48,320 nucleotides of DNA from Sphingomonas sanguinis NBRC 13937 (GTDB lineage: Bacteria; Pseudomonadota; Alphaproteobacteria; Sphingomonadales; Sphingomonadaceae): NCBI RefSeq assembly GCF_001591005.1, contig NZ_BCTY01000028.1:1-48320 (forward strand), read 5' to 3'. This document shows, piece after piece, positions 1-12,274 of the stretch. The notes below the pieces were generated by a model, which worked only from the letters and a program-made list of their open reading frames with translations, made no database searches and was not told the origin of the DNA. Position numbers and translations under genes: made by a program. Position 1 is the first letter of the stretch; each line of letters starts with the position of its first letter.

Positions 1-33
1 GGGGGGGCTTCCTCATAGGACATCCCTTTGCCG

Positions 34-85
34 CACACCCCCTCCACCATGCTCTGCATGGTCCCCCTCCCCGCCAGCGGGGAGG
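34..85. repeat. Partial copy of a composite palindromic intergenic repeat
   Basis: This is the right half of the element seen in full at 18691-18824. It has the small hairpin ACCATGC-tct-GCATGGT (46-62), then CCTCCCC (66-72) pairing with GGGGAGG (79-85). The preceding ACACCCCCTCC matches the inner arm of the full copy with one extra C. It sits between genes, upstream of the cyclophilin gene, and no coding function is apparent. Confidence 0.7.
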
Positions 86-167
86 ATTTGATCCCCCAAA
101 AGGTTCAGATTGGCGCAAGGGTCGATTTGCTCTACAGCCTCCCCATTCCTTCCCTTGTCGTAGAGAT

Positions 168-944
168 ATGATGCGCGTTTTCGCCGCTCTTGCCGTCCTG
201 ATGGCCAGCCCGATCGCCGTTCCGGCACAGGCGCAGAAACAGGCCGAAGTCCAGCCCAAGTTCAGCACGCCTGCCAAGGCCGCACAGGTGCTGGAGGCCA
301 ATGTCGCCGACCGCGCGCCCCCGCCGCCGATCACCGACAAGGAGAATCTCTGGCTGCTCGACCTGTCGACCGGTGGCCGGGTGACGATCTGGCTGCGCCC
401 GGACGTCGCGCCCAAGATGGTCGAGCGGATCAAGACGCTGACCCGCCGCCATTTCTATGACGGCCTGACCTTCCACCGCGTGATCGACGGCTTCATGGCG
501 CAGGGCGGCGATCCCAAGGGGGACGGTACCGGCGGCTCGGACCTGCCCAATGTTCCGGCCGAGTTCAACTATCTGCCGCATGTGCGCGGATCGGTTGCCG
601 CCGCGCGCGCCGACGATCCCAACAGCGCCAACAGCCAGTTCTACATCGTCTTTCAGCCGCGCTTCGCGCTCGACAAGAAGTACACGGTGTTCGGCCGGGT
701 GATCGACGGCATGCAATATGTCGACGCGATCGAGCGCGGCGAGCCGCCCGCGAACCCGAGCAAGATCGTCCACGCCTATGTCGCGGCGGACAATCCCCCG
801 GCCTATGTGCCGCTGGCGCCTGCGCCCGCCCCCAGCCTGGGTGCGCCGGTGACGTTGCCCGGCGCGGCGGCCAAGCCCGCCCCTGCCCGTCGCCCCGCCC
901 CCAAGGCGGCTCCGGCCAAGAAGGCGGCAACGGCCACCAAGTGA
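168..944 (+). CDS. Periplasmic cyclophilin-type peptidyl-prolyl cis-trans isomerase
   Basis: Catalyses cis-trans isomerisation of Xaa-Pro bonds, aiding protein folding in the periplasm. The 258-residue product starts with a signal peptide (hydrophobic stretch ending ...AQAQ near residue 23). The cyclophilin core follows at about residues 60-210, with the family signatures [20 protein letters not shown] and [10 protein letters not shown]. After the domain there is a Pro/Ala/Lys-rich tail of about 45 residues, which looks disordered and basic. Two ATGs in tandem (168, 171) could serve as start; the Shine-Dalgarno is weak. The stop overlaps the GTG start of queA by 4 nt, so the gene probably heads the queA-tgt operon. 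Family assignment is secure; the role of the tail is unknown. Confidence 0.95.
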   Translation: MMRVFAALAVLMASPIAVPAQAQKQAEVQPKFSTPAKAAQVLEANVADRAPPPPITDKENLWLLDLSTGGRVTIWLRPDVAPKMVERIKTLTRRHFYDGLTFHRVIDGFMAQGGDPKGDGTGGSDLPNVPAEFNYLPHVRGSVAAARADDPNSANSQFYIVFQPRFALDKKYTVFGRVIDGMQYVDAIERGEPPANPSKIVHAYVAADNPPAYVPLAPAPAPSLGAPVTLPGAAAKPAPARRPAPKAAPAKKAATATK

Positions 945-1978
945 ACGTAGATCTGTTCGACTTCGCGCTGCCGCCCGAGCGGATCGCGCTGTACCCGGCA
1001 TCCCCGCGCGATTCGGCGCGGATGCTGGTTCTGGAAGGGGACGCTACCCGCGATGCGCGGGTGAGCGACCTGCCCGCCGTCCTGCGCGCGGGCGACCTGC
1101 TGGTCTTCAACGACACCCGCGTCATCCCCGCTCAGTTGGAGGGCACGCGCGGCGAGGCGCGGATCGGCGCGACGCTGCACAAGCGGGAGGGGACGCGCCG
1201 CTGGCGCGCCTTCATCCGCAACGCCAAGCGATTGCATGACGGTGACGTGATTGACTTCGGCGCGGGCGTCACCGCCACCGCGCGCGACCGGGCCGAAGAT
1301 GGCAGCTTCGCGCTGGACTTCGCCGGGGACGAACCCGTCGAGCTGCTGCTGGAGCGGGCGGGCACCATGCCCCTGCCCCCCTATATCGCGCAGAAGCGGG
1401 GCGTCACCGAGAAGGACGCCGACGACTATCAGACGATGTTCGCCAGCGAACCCGGCGCGGTCGCCGCGCCGACGGCGGCGCTGCACTTCACGCCCGAGTT
1501 GCTCGCTTCGCTCGACGCGGCGGGGATCGAGCACGCCACGCTGACGCTGCATGTCGGCGCGGGCACCTTCCTGCCGGTCAAGGCCGACGACACGGTCGAT
1601 CACAAGATGCACGCCGAATGGGGCCGCATCGACGCCGCCACCGCCGATCGGCTGAATGCGGTCAAGGCGCGCGGCGGCCGGGTGATCGCCGTCGGCACCA
1701 CCTCGCTGCGCCTGATCGAGAGCGCGGCCGGAGAGGATGGCGTGATCCGCCCGTTCGAGGGCGATACCGCGATCTTCATCACGCCCGGCTATCGCTTTCG
1801 CGGGATCGACGGGCTGATGACCAATTTCCATCTGCCGCGCTCGACCCTGTTCATGCTGGTGTCGGCGCTGATGGGGCTGGAACGGATGCAGGCGGCCTAT
1901 GCCCATGCGATCGCCACGGAATATCGCTTCTATTCCTATGGCGACGGATCGCTGCTGCTGCCGGAGCCCGCCGCATGA
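941..1978 (+). CDS. queA: S-adenosylmethionine:tRNA ribosyltransferase-isomerase
   Basis: QueA transfers and isomerises the ribosyl group of SAM onto 7-aminomethyl-7-deazaguanine at tRNA position 34, giving epoxyqueuosine. The 345-residue product has the family length and N-terminus ([15 protein letters not shown]) and conserved blocks such as [40 protein letters not shown] and [17 protein letters not shown]. The start is GTG at 941, overlapping the cyclophilin stop. The stop (1976-1978) overlaps the ATG of the next gene. With tgt 0.5 kb downstream, two successive steps of queuosine modification are encoded in one apparent operon. Confidence 0.98.
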   Translation: MNVDLFDFALPPERIALYPASPRDSARMLVLEGDATRDARVSDLPAVLRAGDLLVFNDTRVIPAQLEGTRGEARIGATLHKREGTRRWRAFIRNAKRLHDGDVIDFGAGVTATARDRAEDGSFALDFAGDEPVELLLERAGTMPLPPYIAQKRGVTEKDADDYQTMFASEPGAVAAPTAALHFTPELLASLDAAGIEHATLTLHVGAGTFLPVKADDTVDHKMHAEWGRIDAATADRLNAVKARGGRVIAVGTTSLRLIESAAGEDGVIRPFEGDTAIFITPGYRFRGIDGLMTNFHLPRSTLFMLVSALMGLERMQAAYAHAIATEYRFYSYGDGSLLLPEPAA

Positions 1979-2469
1979 TCCTGCTGGCGCTGCTGCTCCA
2001 GGCGGCAACGCCCGGCGCCAACGAAACGGTGACGGTGACGGCGCGCCCCAAGCCCTTTGCGCAGACGCCCGCGACCATGGTGGTCGAACCGGTCGCGATG
2101 ATGATCGCCGCCTTTGATGCGGACGGCGACGGCAAGACCACGCGCGCCGAGATGGAGGCCGGGGTCAAGCGCTCCTATGACCTGATCGACACCGCGCATC
2201 AGGGTTCGATCGGCTATATCCAGTTCGCCGACTGGGCGGAGCGCTGGCTGGGCGACCGCAACGCGCTGCCCAGTCCGTTCGATGTCGACAAGGACACCGA
2301 CAACCGCATCACCCTGGCCGAGTTGCAGGCCCATTTCTCGCGCCTGTTCTCACGCTTCGACCGCGATCAGGACGGCGCGATCACCCGCGCGGAGGCGTTG
2401 ACCATCCGCACCATTCCCGCCGACGCCAACGGCCCCACCGGCCCGCTCGCGCCCAGAGACAGAAAATGA
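1975..2469 (+). CDS. EF-hand domain protein inside the queA-tgt operon
   Basis: A 164-residue protein with a short hydrophobic N-terminus ([10 protein letters not shown]...), probably a signal peptide. It has three recognisable calcium-binding loops: [12 protein letters not shown] from residue 48, a longer variant [14 protein letters not shown] from residue 103, and [12 protein letters not shown] from residue 129. A fourth region near residues 70-85 looks degenerate. The start ATG overlaps the queA stop and the stop overlaps the tgt start (ATGA), so translation is likely coupled to both. The open frame continues upstream inside queA, but the overlap-coupled ATG is the natural start. The protein is probably exported and binds Ca2+; no enzymatic domain is visible and a link to queuosine synthesis is unproven. 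Confidence 0.88.
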   Translation: MILLALLLQAATPGANETVTVTARPKPFAQTPATMVVEPVAMMIAAFDADGDGKTTRAEMEAGVKRSYDLIDTAHQGSIGYIQFADWAERWLGDRNALPSPFDVDKDTDNRITLAELQAHFSRLFSRFDRDQDGAITRAEALTIRTIPADANGPTGPLAPRDRK

Positions 2470-3608
2470 CCGCCCGCTTCTCCTTCGCCATCCACGCCAC
2501 CGACGGCCGCGCCCGCACCGGCACCATCACCATGAAGCGGGGCGAGATTCGCACCCCTGCCTTCATGCCCGTCGGCACCGCCGCCACCGTCAAGGCGATG
2601 AAGCCGGGCGACGTGCGCGCGAGCGGCGCGGACATCATTCTGGGCAACACCTATCACCTGATGCTGCGCCCCGGCGCGGAACGGGTGAACCGGCTGGGCG
2701 GCTTGCACGGCTTCATGGGCTGGGACCGGCCGATCCTGACCGATTCGGGCGGCTATCAGGTCATGAGCCTGGCCGAGCTGACCAAGCGGTCAGAGGATGG
2801 CGTGGCGTTCAAGAGCCATCTCGACGGCACCCGCCACCTGCTCAGCCCCGAACGCTCGATCGAGATCCAGCGGCTGCTGGGCTCCAACATCGTCATGGCG
2901 TTCGACGAGCTGGTCCCGACGACGTCGACGCGTGAGGTTCAGGCCAGCGCCATGGAACGCTCGATGCGCTGGGCCAGGCGCAGCCGCGACGCCTTTAACG
3001 CGGGTGGGCAACATGCCGAGGACAATGCGATCTTCGGCATCCAGCAGGGCGCGCTGGACGAAGGGTTCCGCAAGTCTTCCGCCGACGCGCTGATCGATAT
3101 CGGCTTCGACGGTTACGCCATCGGCGGCTTGGCGGTCGGCGAGGGGCAGGAGGCGATGTTCGGCTGTCTCGACTTCGCGCCGGGCCAGTTGCCGGTCGAG
3201 AAGCCGCGCTATCTGATGGGCGTGGGCAAGCCGACCGATATCGTCGGTGCGGTCGAACGCGGCGTCGACATGTTCGACTGCGTTCTGCCAACCCGCTCTG
3301 GGCGCACGGGGCAGGCCTTTACCCGCAATGGCCCGATCAACATCCGCAACGCGCGCTTCGCCGAGGACCAGGGCCCGCTCGACCCCGCCTGTGGCTGTCC
3401 GGTTTGTGCGACCTGGAGCCGGGCCTATCTGCATCATCTGGTTCGTGCCGGGGAAATCCTGGGTGCGATGCTGATGACCGAGCATAATATCTGGTTCTAT
3501 CAGCAAATGATGGCCGATCTGCGCGCCGCCATCACCGAAGGGCGACTGACGGCCTTTGCGGACGACTTCCGGGCGCGCTACGCTGCCAGGGAAACATCGG
3601 GCCAGTAG
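2466..3608 (+). CDS. tgt: tRNA-guanine transglycosylase (queuine tRNA-ribosyltransferase)
   Basis: Exchanges guanine-34 of GUN-anticodon tRNAs for preQ1, the entry step of queuosine formation in tRNA. The 380-residue length is typical. Visible signatures are [12 protein letters not shown] (catalytic Asp region), [18 protein letters not shown], and [15 protein letters not shown] with the nucleophilic Asp. The zinc site is [17 protein letters not shown] (three Cys, one His). The start ATG overlaps the EF-hand gene stop by 4 nt. The structurally studied Tgt comes from Zymomonas, also a sphingomonad relative, which makes motif matching straightforward. Confidence 0.98.
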   Translation: MTARFSFAIHATDGRARTGTITMKRGEIRTPAFMPVGTAATVKAMKPGDVRASGADIILGNTYHLMLRPGAERVNRLGGLHGFMGWDRPILTDSGGYQVMSLAELTKRSEDGVAFKSHLDGTRHLLSPERSIEIQRLLGSNIVMAFDELVPTTSTREVQASAMERSMRWARRSRDAFNAGGQHAEDNAIFGIQQGALDEGFRKSSADALIDIGFDGYAIGGLAVGEGQEAMFGCLDFAPGQLPVEKPRYLMGVGKPTDIVGAVERGVDMFDCVLPTRSGRTGQAFTRNGPINIRNARFAEDQGPLDPACGCPVCATWSRAYLHHLVRAGEILGAMLMTEHNIWFYQQMMADLRAAITEGRLTAFADDFRARYAARETSGQ

Positions 3609-3618
3609 GAGAGTAACG

Positions 3619-3831
3619 ATGACCGATCATATCGAAGACGCCCCCAACGAGATCCTCGCCGCCGCGAAGGAAGCCAAGGATCACGCCGTCGCCGCCGCCG
3701 AAGCGACCGCCGCGTCGGTCAAGGACAAGACGCGCAACTGGCCGCTGGGCAAGATCGGTCTGGGCGTGGGCATCGGATCGGCCGCGATCGCGGCGGCGGT
3801 GATGTACGGCACCCGCAACAAGTCCAAATAA
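3619..3831 (+). CDS. Small single-pass membrane protein
   Basis: A 70-residue protein: an Ala/Lys/Glu-rich amphipathic N-terminal half (about residues 10-40), then one C-terminal transmembrane segment (IGLGVGIGSAAIAAAVMY) and a basic end (GTRNKSK). This layout recalls DUF883/ElaB-type inner-membrane tail proteins, but I cannot assign the family firmly. The start is fixed by an AGGAG sequence 8 nt before ATG 3619; the open frame upstream lacks such a site. It follows tgt by 10 nt and may be its last operon member. Confidence 0.8.
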   Translation: MTDHIEDAPNEILAAAKEAKDHAVAAAEATAASVKDKTRNWPLGKIGLGVGIGSAAIAAAVMYGTRNKSK

Positions 3832-3857
3832 CGTAACGTCCAACAAAGAGGGTTTTC

Positions 3858-6695
3858 ATGCGCCTTTTCCGTGCCGCGCTTCTGCTCGGCGTCGCCGCCC
3901 TTCCCTCGCTGGCGGGAGCACAGACCGCCACTCCAGCGCGCACGGAAAGCGTGAAGCCGATCGAATTCACCACGCGCACCCTGCCCAACGGCCTGCGCGT
4001 CTATGCCATTCGCGACACGACGACGCCCAACGTCTCGGTCCAGGTCTGGTATGATGTAGGGTCGAAGGACGATCCCAAGGGTCGCTCGGGCTTTGCCCAC
4101 ATGTTCGAGCATCTGATGTTCAAGGCGACGAGGAACCTTGTCCCCGAACAGATGGATCGCCTGACCGAGGATGTCGGCGGCTATAACAACGCCTCCACCG
4201 CCGACGACTATACCAATTATTTCGAGGTGGTGCCCGCCAACCACCTGCAGCGCCTGCTGTTCGCGGAAGCCGACCGCATGGCCGCGCTGGTCGTCGAGCC
4301 CAAGAGCTTCGCCAGCGAGCGCGACGTGGTGAAGGAGGAACTGCGCCAGCGCACCCTCGCCCAGCCTTATGGCAAGCTGTTCTCCATCTATTATCCCAAG
4401 CTCGCCTACACGACGCATCCCTATGCGCGGCCGGGTATCGGCAGCCTGGAGGAACTGGAGTCGGCGGGCATCGACGATGTGCGCGCCTTCCACGCCACCT
4501 ATTACCGGCCCGACAATGCCGTGCTGGTCGTCTCGGGCAATTTCGATCCCGCCCAGCTGAACGCTTGGGTCGACCAGTATTTCGCCAACATCAAGCGCCC
4601 GGCCGCCGCGATCCCGCGCGTGACGGTGCAGGAACCGGCCCGGACCGAGGCCGTCACGCGGACCGTCTATGAGGCGAACGTGCCGCTTCCCGCCGTCCTC
4701 ATCAGCTATCATATCCCGCCCGAGCGGAGCGCCGACACCCCCGCCATCATGGTGCTGAACGCCATCCTGTCGGCGGGTGAAAGCTCGCGGCTGTACGAGG
4801 ATCTCGTCTATCGCGACCAGCTGGCGCAATCCGCCTCGACCTTCCTCGACACCAAGCAGTCGACCGGCAATCTGGTCGCCTATGCCATGATGGCGGGCGG
4901 CAAGCCGGTGGCCGAGGGCGAAGCCGCCCTGAAGAAGGAAATCGCCCGGCTGCGCGACGCCCCCGTCTCCGCCGCCGAGCTGGCCGAGGCGAAGAACGAG
5001 CTGCTGACCGCCGCGCTCAAGCAGCGCGAAACCGCCGAGGGCAAGGCGAACCTGATCGCCAACAGCGTCATCGTCGATGGCGACCCGACCGCCGCCGACC
5101 GCCAGATCGCCGCCGTCCAGAACGTGACCGCCGCCGATATCCAGCGCGTCGCCCGCGAGTATCTGAAGGACAGCCAGAGCGCGACCATCCGCTACCTGCC
5201 CGAGTCCGAGCGGCCCGCCAATGTCCGCGTGATGCCGATCGAGCTCGCGCCGACCGTGCAGACGGCGGCGCTGACCCCGCCCGCCAATATCGAGGTGGTC
5301 ACGCCCGCGCCCGAGGGGCAGCGTATCCTTCCCCCCGCCCCCGGCGCGCCGATCGCGCCCACCCTGCCCCAACCGGTGGTTGCGACACTGCCCAACGGCC
5401 TGCGCGTGGTGACGGTGGAGCGGCACGAACTGCCGCTCGTCACCGCTTCGCTGGTGGCGCTGGGCGGTGCGGCGACCGATCCGGTCGGCAAGGCGGGCGC
5501 GAGCAGCCTGTCGGCCGAGCTGATGACCAAGGGCACCACCACCCGCTCGGCGACCGAGATCGCCCGTGCGGTCGAGAGCCTGGGCGGCTCCATCTCGGCG
5601 GGTGCGTCGGATGACGGCGCGACGATCGACCTGACCGTGCCCTCGGCCCAGGCCGACACCGCGATGACGATCCTGGCCGACGTCGCGACCCATCCCGCCT
5701 TCCAGCAAGCCGAGATCGATCGCGCGCGGACCCAGTCGATCGACGGCCTGAATGTCGCGATGAAGGACCCGGCGCAGCTTTCGGCCATGGTCGCCGACCG
5801 CGTCGTCTATGGCGGGCGGCCCTATGGTCAGCCGCTGTCGGGCACGCCCGCCTCGCTGAAGGCGCTGACCCGTGCCGACCTGACCGCTGCTTATGCGCGC
5901 AGCTGGAAGCCCGGTCAGGCGACCCTATTGTTCGTCGGCGACGTCACGCCAGCCCAGGCCAAGGCACTGGCCGAGCGGTATCTGGGCAGCTGGCGGGTCG
6001 CTGGCCCGGCATCGGCTTCGGTCAAGCCCGCCGAGCCCGCCTTCCCCGCGCCGCGCGTGATCGTGGTCGACATGCCCGACGCCGGACAGGCGGGCGTGGT
6101 CGTCGCCCGTTCGGGTATTCGCCGCGCCGATGACCGCTATTACCCGCTCGCCGTCGCCAATACGGTGCTGGGCGGCGGCTTCTCGTCGCGGCTCAACCAG
6201 GAAATCCGCATCAAGCGCGGTCTGGCTTACGGCGCGGGCAGCTCGGTTTCGGTGGGGCGCGATATCGGCATGATCTCGGCGCGGACCCAGACCAAGAACC
6301 CCTCCGCCGCCGAAGTGGTCGGGCTGATCGACCAGCAGATGCGCCTGCTCGGCACCGCGCCCGTCCCGCAGGACGAGCTGGCAACGCGCCAGGCGGTGCT
6401 GGTCGGTGGTTTCGGCCGGACGATCGAGACGACCGACGGTATCGCGGACATCCTCGCCAACTATACGCTCCAGGGCGTGCCGCTGGAGGAGCTGAGCCGC
6501 TACATCCCGCGCGTGCAGGCGGTGGATTCGGCGGCGGTGCAGTCCGCCTCCGCCGCGCTGCTCGATCCCAAGGCGGCAAGCATCATCGTCGTCGGCGACG
6601 CCAAGCAGTTCCTGCCCGCGCTGAAGGCCGCGCATCCCGATGTCGAAGTCATCCCGGCCGACGCGGTGAACCTGGACTCGCCCAAGCTGCGCTGA
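3858..6695 (+). CDS. Periplasmic M16 (pitrilysin/insulinase) family peptidase, two tandem domains
   Basis: A zinc metalloprotease of 945 residues with a signal peptide (MRLFRAALLLGVAALPSLAGA). The first M16 unit (about residues 35-460) carries the inverted zinc motif HMFEH at 81-85 and the distal Glu at about 161 in ERDVVKEEL. The second unit (about 510-930) has the M16 fold pattern (VATLPNGLRVVTVERHELP...) but Ala/Ser-rich sequence where HxxEH would be, so it should be non-catalytic and only help close the peptide chamber. One long chain with an active and an inactive half is the usual arrangement of the large fused M16 peptidases. A GAGG ribosome site precedes ATG 3858, and a strong hairpin follows the stop. 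Confidence 0.95.
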   Translation: MRLFRAALLLGVAALPSLAGAQTATPARTESVKPIEFTTRTLPNGLRVYAIRDTTTPNVSVQVWYDVGSKDDPKGRSGFAHMFEHLMFKATRNLVPEQMDRLTEDVGGYNNASTADDYTNYFEVVPANHLQRLLFAEADRMAALVVEPKSFASERDVVKEELRQRTLAQPYGKLFSIYYPKLAYTTHPYARPGIGSLEELESAGIDDVRAFHATYYRPDNAVLVVSGNFDPAQLNAWVDQYFANIKRPAAAIPRVTVQEPARTEAVTRTVYEANVPLPAVLISYHIPPERSADTPAIMVLNAILSAGESSRLYEDLVYRDQLAQSASTFLDTKQSTGNLVAYAMMAGGKPVAEGEAALKKEIARLRDAPVSAAELAEAKNELLTAALKQRETAEGKANLIANSVIVDGDPTAADRQIAAVQNVTAADIQRVAREYLKDSQSATIRYLPESERPANVRVMPIELAPTVQTAALTPPANIEVVTPAPEGQRILPPAPGAPIAPTLPQPVVATLPNGLRVVTVERHELPLVTASLVALGGAATDPVGKAGASSLSAELMTKGTTTRSATEIARAVESLGGSISAGASDDGATIDLTVPSAQADTAMTILADVATHPAFQQAEIDRARTQSIDGLNVAMKDPAQLSAMVADRVVYGGRPYGQPLSGTPASLKALTRADLTAAYARSWKPGQATLLFVGDVTPAQAKALAERYLGSWRVAGPASASVKPAEPAFPAPRVIVVDMPDAGQAGVVVARSGIRRADDRYYPLAVANTVLGGGFSSRLNQEIRIKRGLAYGAGSSVSVGRDIGMISARTQTKNPSAAEVVGLIDQQMRLLGTAPVPQDELATRQAVLVGGFGRTIETTDGIADILANYTLQGVPLEELSRYIPRVQAVDSAAVQSASAALLDPKAASIIVVGDAKQFLPALKAAHPDVEVIPADAVNLDSPKLR

Positions 6696-6702
6696 TCGTC
6701 CC

Positions 6703-6737
6703 ACTCCTCCCCAGGCGATGCTTGGGGAGGAGTTCTT
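6703..6737 (+). terminator. Rho-independent-like terminator after the M16 peptidase gene
   Basis: An 11-bp perfect stem, ACTCCTCCCCA (6703-6713) and TGGGGAGGAGT (6723-6733), with a 9-nt loop and a short T-rich tail (TTCTTGT). It begins 7 nt after the stop codon at 6695. Confidence 0.75.
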
Positions 6738-6840
6738 GTCGGACGGCCGCACCGCCATCATCCGCCGATACGCAAAATCCTTAACCCTATCGGGTATAAG
6801 CGCCTGAGCGAACACGGACAGGCCAAGGACACTCCACGCA

Positions 6841-7929
6841 TTGCAGGTGGCGAAGCGAACGATACGGCGGATGGTGCAGGGCTGGCTGATACTGGTCGGC
6901 GTGTTGCTGACGTTCGGCCTGGTGCTCGCCGCCCATGGGGCGTGGCGCCGGGCTTCGCGCCCTGTCCCGATCGCCAGTCCCTCGCCTGCCCCCCGGCCCA
7001 CCACCCAGGCCCCCGCCCCCGCGCCGGAAATATTTCCCGCCGCCGACGGCAGCACGGGCACGGTCGCCCTGCCCAACCTGCCGATCCCGCCGGGCGCGGT
7101 CCTGACCGACAGCGGCGTGGTCGCCGCCGCCCCGTTCCGCTGGGGCCGCGCCACCGCGACCGACAAGGCGCGGGCGATGCAATGCCTGACCGCCGCGCTC
7201 TATTACGAGGCGAGCGGGGAAAGCATCGACGGACAGCGCGCGGTTGCGCAGGTCGTGCTCAACCGGGTCCGCCACCCCGCCTTTCCGGGCACCGTCTGCG
7301 GCGTGGTCTATCAAGGCGTCGAGCGTGCGCATTGCCAGTTCAGCTTCGTATGCGACGGTGCCTTGTCCCGCCCGCCCGCCATATCGGGATGGTCGCGCGC
7401 GGCGCGGATCGCGGCGGCGGCCTTGTCGGGCAGCGTCTATGCGCCGGTGGGCCTCGCCACCCATTACCACACCTATGCGGTCACCCCGGCCTGGAACCGG
7501 GCGATGGTAATGACCGATATGGTCGGCGCGCACCTGTTCCACCGCTGGAAAGGCTATTGGGGCACGGCGGCGGCGATGAGCCGGGCCTATGCCGGAGGCG
7601 AAGTCCTGCCGGTTGCGGTGCCTGCGCCCCAGCCGGAGGTGGTGGCAGTCGCGACGACCGACAACGGGACGCTACCGCCCGTGTCGGCGACTCTGCTGGT
7701 CCCGCCCCTGCCCGGCACGGTGGCCGCCCCCACGCCTGCGTCCGCTCCGCGCACACCACAAAAGACAATGCCCGCGGCACCTACCGGCACCACGGGCATC
7801 ACGGAAAAGCTGATCCAATCGGGCGACATCCTCGACAAATGGAAGGATAGCGGCCGTCCGATCGATCGTCCCGGCGAGCCGCGCCCGGTCAGTCCGGGCA
7901 CGGTCACCGCATCGGGTCAGCGACGATAG
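6841..7929 (+). CDS. Cell wall hydrolase, SleB-type (Hydrolase_2)
   Basis: A 362-residue envelope protein with an N-terminal membrane anchor (WLILVGVLLTFGLVLAAHGAW, about residues 15-35), a Pro/Ala-rich linker, and a SleB/Hydrolase_2 domain at about 110-230. The domain has the hallmark ALYYEASGESIDGQRAVAQV, with the predicted catalytic Glu, then VLNRVRHPAFPGTVCGVVYQG and CQFSFVCDG. In alphaproteobacteria such proteins are predicted lytic transglycosylases or amidases acting on peptidoglycan. The C-terminal 100 residues are low-complexity Pro/Thr/Ala-rich. The start is TTG 6841 (AAGGA about 11 nt upstream) or ATG 6871. The 3' end overlaps the convergent gene by 13 nt. Confidence 0.88.
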   Translation: MQVAKRTIRRMVQGWLILVGVLLTFGLVLAAHGAWRRASRPVPIASPSPAPRPTTQAPAPAPEIFPAADGSTGTVALPNLPIPPGAVLTDSGVVAAAPFRWGRATATDKARAMQCLTAALYYEASGESIDGQRAVAQVVLNRVRHPAFPGTVCGVVYQGVERAHCQFSFVCDGALSRPPAISGWSRAARIAAAALSGSVYAPVGLATHYHTYAVTPAWNRAMVMTDMVGAHLFHRWKGYWGTAAAMSRAYAGGEVLPVAVPAPQPEVVAVATTDNGTLPPVSATLLVPPLPGTVAAPTPASAPRTPQKTMPAAPTGTTGITEKLIQSGDILDKWKDSGRPIDRPGEPRPVSPGTVTASGQRR

Positions 7930-8240
7930 TTGCGGTCATGCTTCTCGAAGCGGACCTGGCGGCTCAGCACGTCATAGCGCCGGTCCAGATCACGCTGCTC
8001 GCCGATGCTCAGCCCACCGCCCGACCGGCGATAGCGATATTCCAGCTGGCTCAGGTCGCGCAGCTGCGAGCGCAGGCGAACCGCTTCACGCCGGTTGAGC
8101 GCACCCGAACGGATGCCCTGGTCGATCCGGGCATTCAGCTGCCCCTGGCGCTGCGCGATCGGCGTCCAGCGCTGCGCCTCGGCGATCGTCGGGACCGCGA
8201 TGGTGGCAAAGCCCAGCGTAGCGAGAATCATGGCCTTCAT
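7917..8240 (-). CDS. Small secreted/periplasmic protein of unknown function
   Basis: A 107-residue protein with a clear signal peptide (MKAMILATLGFATIAVPTIAEAQ). The mature part is short and highly charged, Arg/Gln/Leu-rich and predicted helical, with a repeated pattern of R-L-R-S-Q-L-R-D-L type. The start ATG at 8240 is chosen because GGGAG lies just upstream and the signal peptide begins there; the frame remains open further upstream without support. Its 3' end overlaps the convergent cell-wall hydrolase gene by 13 nt. I recognise no domain. Confidence 0.75.
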   Translation of the reverse strand: MKAMILATLGFATIAVPTIAEAQRWTPIAQRQGQLNARIDQGIRSGALNRREAVRLRSQLRDLSQLEYRYRRSGGGLSIGEQRDLDRRYDVLSRQVRFEKHDRNYRR

Positions 8241-8486
8241 GACGTTACTCCCATAAATAAGCGGGCGAATACTGGCCCGATCAGGAATATGGTGACGACC
8301 GTTCGCAAAGCTGTCGCACCATGATGACGAAAGTGTCATCAATTGTCGCAAGGCGATGCACTTCGTTCATCTGGAACGGCCCAACGCTCGAGCGGAGAAC
8401 CTTCAAGACATGAATTGGGCCGATCGATTGCGCATCTTGATGCACGACCGACCGGCCCGGTCCTTAGGATAAATTGTGGACCGCGT

Positions 8487-8897
8487 TTAGCGGCAGCGGA
8501 CGTTATCCCGCTCGATCGCACGACCTGCGAGCGCGCCGCCGGCCGCGCCCAACAGCGTGCCCAGCGTCTGCGATCCGCCCGACGTAATCGCGGCGCCCAG
8601 TGCGCCACCGGCGATGCCGCCGACGATCAGGCCCGTGGTGCCGTCGTTGCGGCGGCAATAATAGCGACCGTCCTGACCGACATAGACGCGGTCGTTCCGG
8701 CTGAGACGACGCTCGCGATAGCGCGCATTGTCGACATAATAGCGGTCGGCATAATAGCCGCCATAAGCCGGGTCGGGCCGATTATAATCATAGGCGTAAC
8801 GCGGCCCACCATAATCGCCGCCCAAGCCGCCACCATAGGTCGAACAACCGGAAACCAGCGTCGCGGCCGCCACCAGGCCGAGTGTCCATGCACGCAT
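8487..8897 (-). CDS. Glycine-zipper outer-membrane lipoprotein
   Basis: A 136-residue protein with a lipobox (LVSGC, Cys about 18), so probably a lipoprotein. The N-terminal mature part is rich in Gly and Tyr (GGDYGGPRYAYDYNRPD...). The C-terminal part is a glycine-zipper double helix of the 17-kDa surface antigen/SlyB type (TGLIVGGIAGGALGAAI ... LGTLLGAAGGALAGRAI). Cys residues near 81 and 135 could pair. A strong ribosome site (AGGGAGG) precedes ATG 8897. It likely inserts in or spans the outer membrane; the precise role is unknown. Neighbouring genes also encode envelope proteins. Confidence 0.85.
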   Translation of the reverse strand: MRAWTLGLVAAATLVSGCSTYGGGLGGDYGGPRYAYDYNRPDPAYGGYYADRYYVDNARYRERRLSRNDRVYVGQDGRYYCRRNDGTTGLIVGGIAGGALGAAITSGGSQTLGTLLGAAGGALAGRAIERDNVRCR

Positions 8898-9351
8898 CTC
8901 ATCCTCCCTATCAGGTGATGCGGGTGGAAGCGCGCGGCGCGGGGAAAGGTTGCGATAGGTTAAAGGCTCACGCGGAAATTGGCGAGGTTCGGGTTATCCA
9001 GTTGATGCCGCTCGGCGGGAACGGCGGAAGGCTGTATCAATCGCCTCTCCCGCCAACCAAACGCCGCCCCTGCTTCAGCCTAGGTGAAGTCGAAGCCAAG
9101 GCAAATCCTGTCGGCGCAGGGCGCTATCGGACATGCCTCTCTGACGGGAAGGTTACTGCCGCACCTTTTCGATACAGGGCCTCTTAGCAAGAACTGGGAT
9201 AGAATGGAGGCGATGACAACCAATGCCTCCTCCGTCCCGCAACTGACCCCGGCCTTCGCCGAGGTGGGGGCAGAGCAAGAAGTTTACTTCTTACAGCAGC
9301 GTCCCCCTTTACCATGCTGCGAATGCCGCCCCCCCGTACAGGGGCGGATGG
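8898..9351. other. 454-nt intergenic stretch without a supported gene
   Basis: The right end carries a diverged copy of the palindromic intergenic repeat (9308-9347). A short inverted repeat, GGAGGC (9206-9211) with GCCTCC (9225-9230), lies in the middle without a T-run. The open frames here have no ribosome site, no recognisable protein pattern and unusual composition, so I call none. The left ~60 nt should hold the promoter of the minus-strand lipoprotein gene; I cannot pick out convincing -35/-10 boxes. Confidence 0.5.
9308..9347. repeat. Diverged partial copy of the composite palindromic repeat
   Basis: TTTACCATGCTGCGAATG resembles the ACCATGC/GCATGGT hairpin of the full copy. It is followed by a CCGCCCC (9326-9332) and GGGGCGG (9341-9347) hairpin with an 8-nt loop in the same order as the CCTCCCC/GGGGAGG hairpin at 18806-18824. 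It lies just beyond the uvrA stop and may help end uvrA transcription, but no T-run follows on the minus strand. Confidence 0.5.
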
Positions 9352-12252
<2,901 letters not shown>

Positions 12253-12259
12253 GGGGCAG

Positions 12260-12274
12260 GTTCTACTTCTGTTC
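12260..12274 (-). promoter_or_regulatory. LexA (SOS) box in front of uvrA
   Basis: The sequence GTTC-TACTTCT-GTTC (12260-12274, plus strand) is a perfect match to the alphaproteobacterial LexA site GTTC-N7-GTTC. It ends 7 nt before the uvrA start codon. uvrA is a classical SOS gene, so repression by LexA is the natural reading. The S10 peptidase gene diverges 167 nt away and could also be affected. Confidence 0.88.

Noticed and set aside
3681..5708. A 675-codon minus-strand frame opposite the M16 peptidase.
   Set aside because: Same effect of codon bias; no ribosome site and no protein pattern, and it crosses two plus-strand genes.
9206..9230. GGAGGC/GCCTCC inverted repeat, considered as a terminator or small RNA end.
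   Set aside because: Only 6 bp with a 13-nt loop and no T-run on either strand.
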